Below, one piece after another: positions 30,876 through 31,208 of a stretch of 31,208 nt of DNA (the stretch's first letter is position 1; every line of letters starts with the position of its first letter). Under the pieces are notes generated by a model, which was not told the origin of the DNA, searched no databases, and saw nothing but the letters and a program-made list of their open reading frames with translations. Both the position numbers and the translations under genes were made by a program. This stretch comes from a virus. The stretch covers positions 1 through 31,208 of the IMG/VR virus record IMGVR_UViG_3300049733_000107; one strand, given 5' to 3'.

Positions 30876-31088
30876 ATGACGGAGCAGGGGTGGCGTGCAA
30901 TCGTGGAGCGTGCGGCCATCGATGATCGCATGCGCGATCTCTTGGTCAAGCTATTGACCGAACAGGATGCGGCAAAGAGCGCGCTTCGCCGCAAGGGGTA
31001 CGGCTGTACTGGGATGGGCTGGCTGGAGACGGTACGCGAAGTACCGCCGACGTCAGGGGATGACGAGCGAGGCCCTAGGCGGCCGTAG
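30876..31088 (+). CDS. Small conserved phage protein
   Basis: 70 residues, three bases after the HNH gene. WRAIVERAAIDDRMRDLLVKLLTEQDAAKSALRRKGYGCTGMGWLETVREVPP is a helix pair followed by the short motif AK.ALR.KGYG.TG...LETV.EVP, which I know from other phage proteins near packaging genes but cannot name. It is the last gene before the end of the window. Confidence 0.65.
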   Translation: MTEQGWRAIVERAAIDDRMRDLLVKLLTEQDAAKSALRRKGYGCTGMGWLETVREVPPTSGDDERGPRRP

Positions 31089-31208
31089 GAACGACGATTC
31101 GATCGCGGACGGACTCCGGACCGATCGATCGATCGATCGTCGAGTGGCGGGGCGCGTGCGGGCCGGACGGGGGCATCGTCGATGTTTGCGCGGCGGGGTG
31201 CCGCAAAC
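31089..31208. other. Non-coding tail with GATC-repeat palindrome
   Basis: No gene seen. It contains an 18-bp perfect palindrome made of CGATCGATC repeats at 31122-31139. If the genome is circular, this and bases 1-179 form a roughly 300-base non-coding region upstream of terS, where packaging sites are usually found. Confidence 0.4.

Overview
The window reads as one essentially complete temperate tailed-phage genome of about 31 kb (siphovirus-like, HK97-type head genes) from a high-G+C bacterial host. Gene packing is tight, with many ATGA/TGATG overlaps, and nothing looks like host housekeeping. The host cannot be named from sequence alone. The attachment core carries the 3' half of a tRNA-Arg(CCG) gene including an encoded CCA, which tells us the presumptive integration site.

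Layout. 180-17416 (+) is the late module: small and large terminase, a small ribbon-helix-helix-like protein, a protease-capsid fusion, portal, a collagen-like protein, head-tail connectors, a fibre-like protein, tail completion proteins, tail tube, a tail chaperone pair joined by a -1 frameshift, tape measure, a very long repeat-loaded baseplate hub, and a tail fibre with an S74 self-cleaving chaperone. 17407-18486 holds small proteins, two of them membrane proteins that may act in lysis; I find no endolysin. 18155-18744 also carries two small minus-strand genes. 18849-19103 is an attP site: the tRNA-Arg core flanked by repeated arm-type sites. 19114-21026 (-) holds a tyrosine integrase followed by two small genes read toward attP. 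21484-21972 (-) is an XRE-family repressor facing a divergent early region. 22116-27371 (+) holds an AlpA-like HTH protein, RecT, a methyltransferase with a DPPY motif, a PD-(D/E)XK exonuclease, a coiled-coil protein and a replication protein with internal DNA repeats that may be the origin. 27388-31088 (+) is a run of small accessory genes, two HNH proteins among them; the second HNH gene comes just before the terminase genes if the ends are joined.

How it fits together. Because attP lies inside the window, between late and early genes, the sequence is the unintegrated or circularly permuted form and not an integrated prophage. Recombination would rest on RecT plus the exonuclease, replication initiation on one Rep protein, with helicase, polymerase and SSB taken from the host. 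The most notable points are the attP structure, the A_AAA_AAA frameshift in the tail chaperone gene, the two tandem repeat families inserted into the hub, the integrase lacking its first catalytic arginine, and the missing lytic enzyme.
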